From Shinisaurus crocodilurus (taxonomy: Eukaryota > Chordata > Lepidosauria > Squamata > Shinisauridae): a stretch of 64,000 nt of DNA. The stretch's first letter is position 1, and each line of letters opens with the position of its first letter. Shown here piece after piece: positions 63,999 through 64,000 of this stretch. Position numbers and translations under genes: made by a program. The notes beneath the pieces were generated by a model, which was given only the letters and a program-made list of their open reading frames with translations, did not search any database and was not told where the DNA came from. Where the stretch lies: positions 16,550,471 through 16,614,470 of the forward strand of contig CM037878.1 of the NCBI GenBank assembly GCA_021292165.1, in the 5' to 3' direction.

Positions 63999-64000
63999 GT

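Overview
This is a vertebrate nuclear window, most likely from a squamate reptile (lizard or snake). The evidence is the repeat mix: CR1, L2 and L1/Tx1-type LINEs together, a Penelope-like element with a GIY-YIG domain, a tRNA-derived SINE carrying an L2-type 3' tail, and many short palindromic DNA transposons built around a CTACAACTCCCAGCAT core. The species cannot be named from the sequence. I recognise no host protein-coding exon. Every long open frame with recognisable protein similarity belongs to a retrotransposon, so the window is probably intergenic or deep in a large intron.

Layout. 0.2-1.5 kb: decayed L1/Tx1 fragment (minus). 1.5-6.5 kb: palindromic DNA elements, two chimeric ones, and L2 ends in both orientations. 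6.9-8.6 kb: 5'-truncated L1 with an exact 15-bp target duplication, followed by a hAT-like element. 10-12 kb: hAT-like palindromes, including one inserted in a SINE. 15-16.2 kb: a GAGTC-rich hAT-like element with a perfect 8-bp duplication, sitting in the end of another DNA element. 17-19 kb: L2 copy, SINE and palindromes. 20.9-24.9 kb and 26.4-29.1 kb: mostly unrecognised sequence. 29.1-33.6 kb: a tRNA-Ala-like SINE and a CR1 copy broken up by a SINE tail, a 1.24-kb hAT-like element and a palindrome. 34-37 kb: L2 remnants, a CpG-rich hAT-like element and a mariner-type element. 37.9-39.4 kb: sequence that looks unique. 39.4-42.06 kb: the longest L2 copy (endonuclease plus reverse transcriptase, with an internal deletion). 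42.1-46.4 kb: Penelope-like element split by an L1, then a SINE and an old CR1. 47-50.5 kb: DNA element, old L1, a 5S-rRNA-like SINE with a CR1 tail, and a CR1 end. 52.9-54.6 kb: nested DNA elements. 54.95-56.95 kb: the youngest-looking LINE, a CR1 with a 631-codon uninterrupted reverse transcriptase frame. 57-59.2 kb: palindrome and a split L2. 59.2-64 kb: mostly unrecognised sequence with a few palindromic elements.

How the parts relate. The LINEs supply the copying machinery; the SINEs end in L2-like or CR1-like tails, as expected for non-autonomous partners. The DNA elements form a few sets that share ends or cores: families A and B share a core but have different ends, families B, D and E share a terminal motif, and two chimeric copies join half of family C to half of family B. 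Exact or near-exact target duplications at many junctions allow insertions to be ordered in time. All family letters (A-E) are labels used only here.
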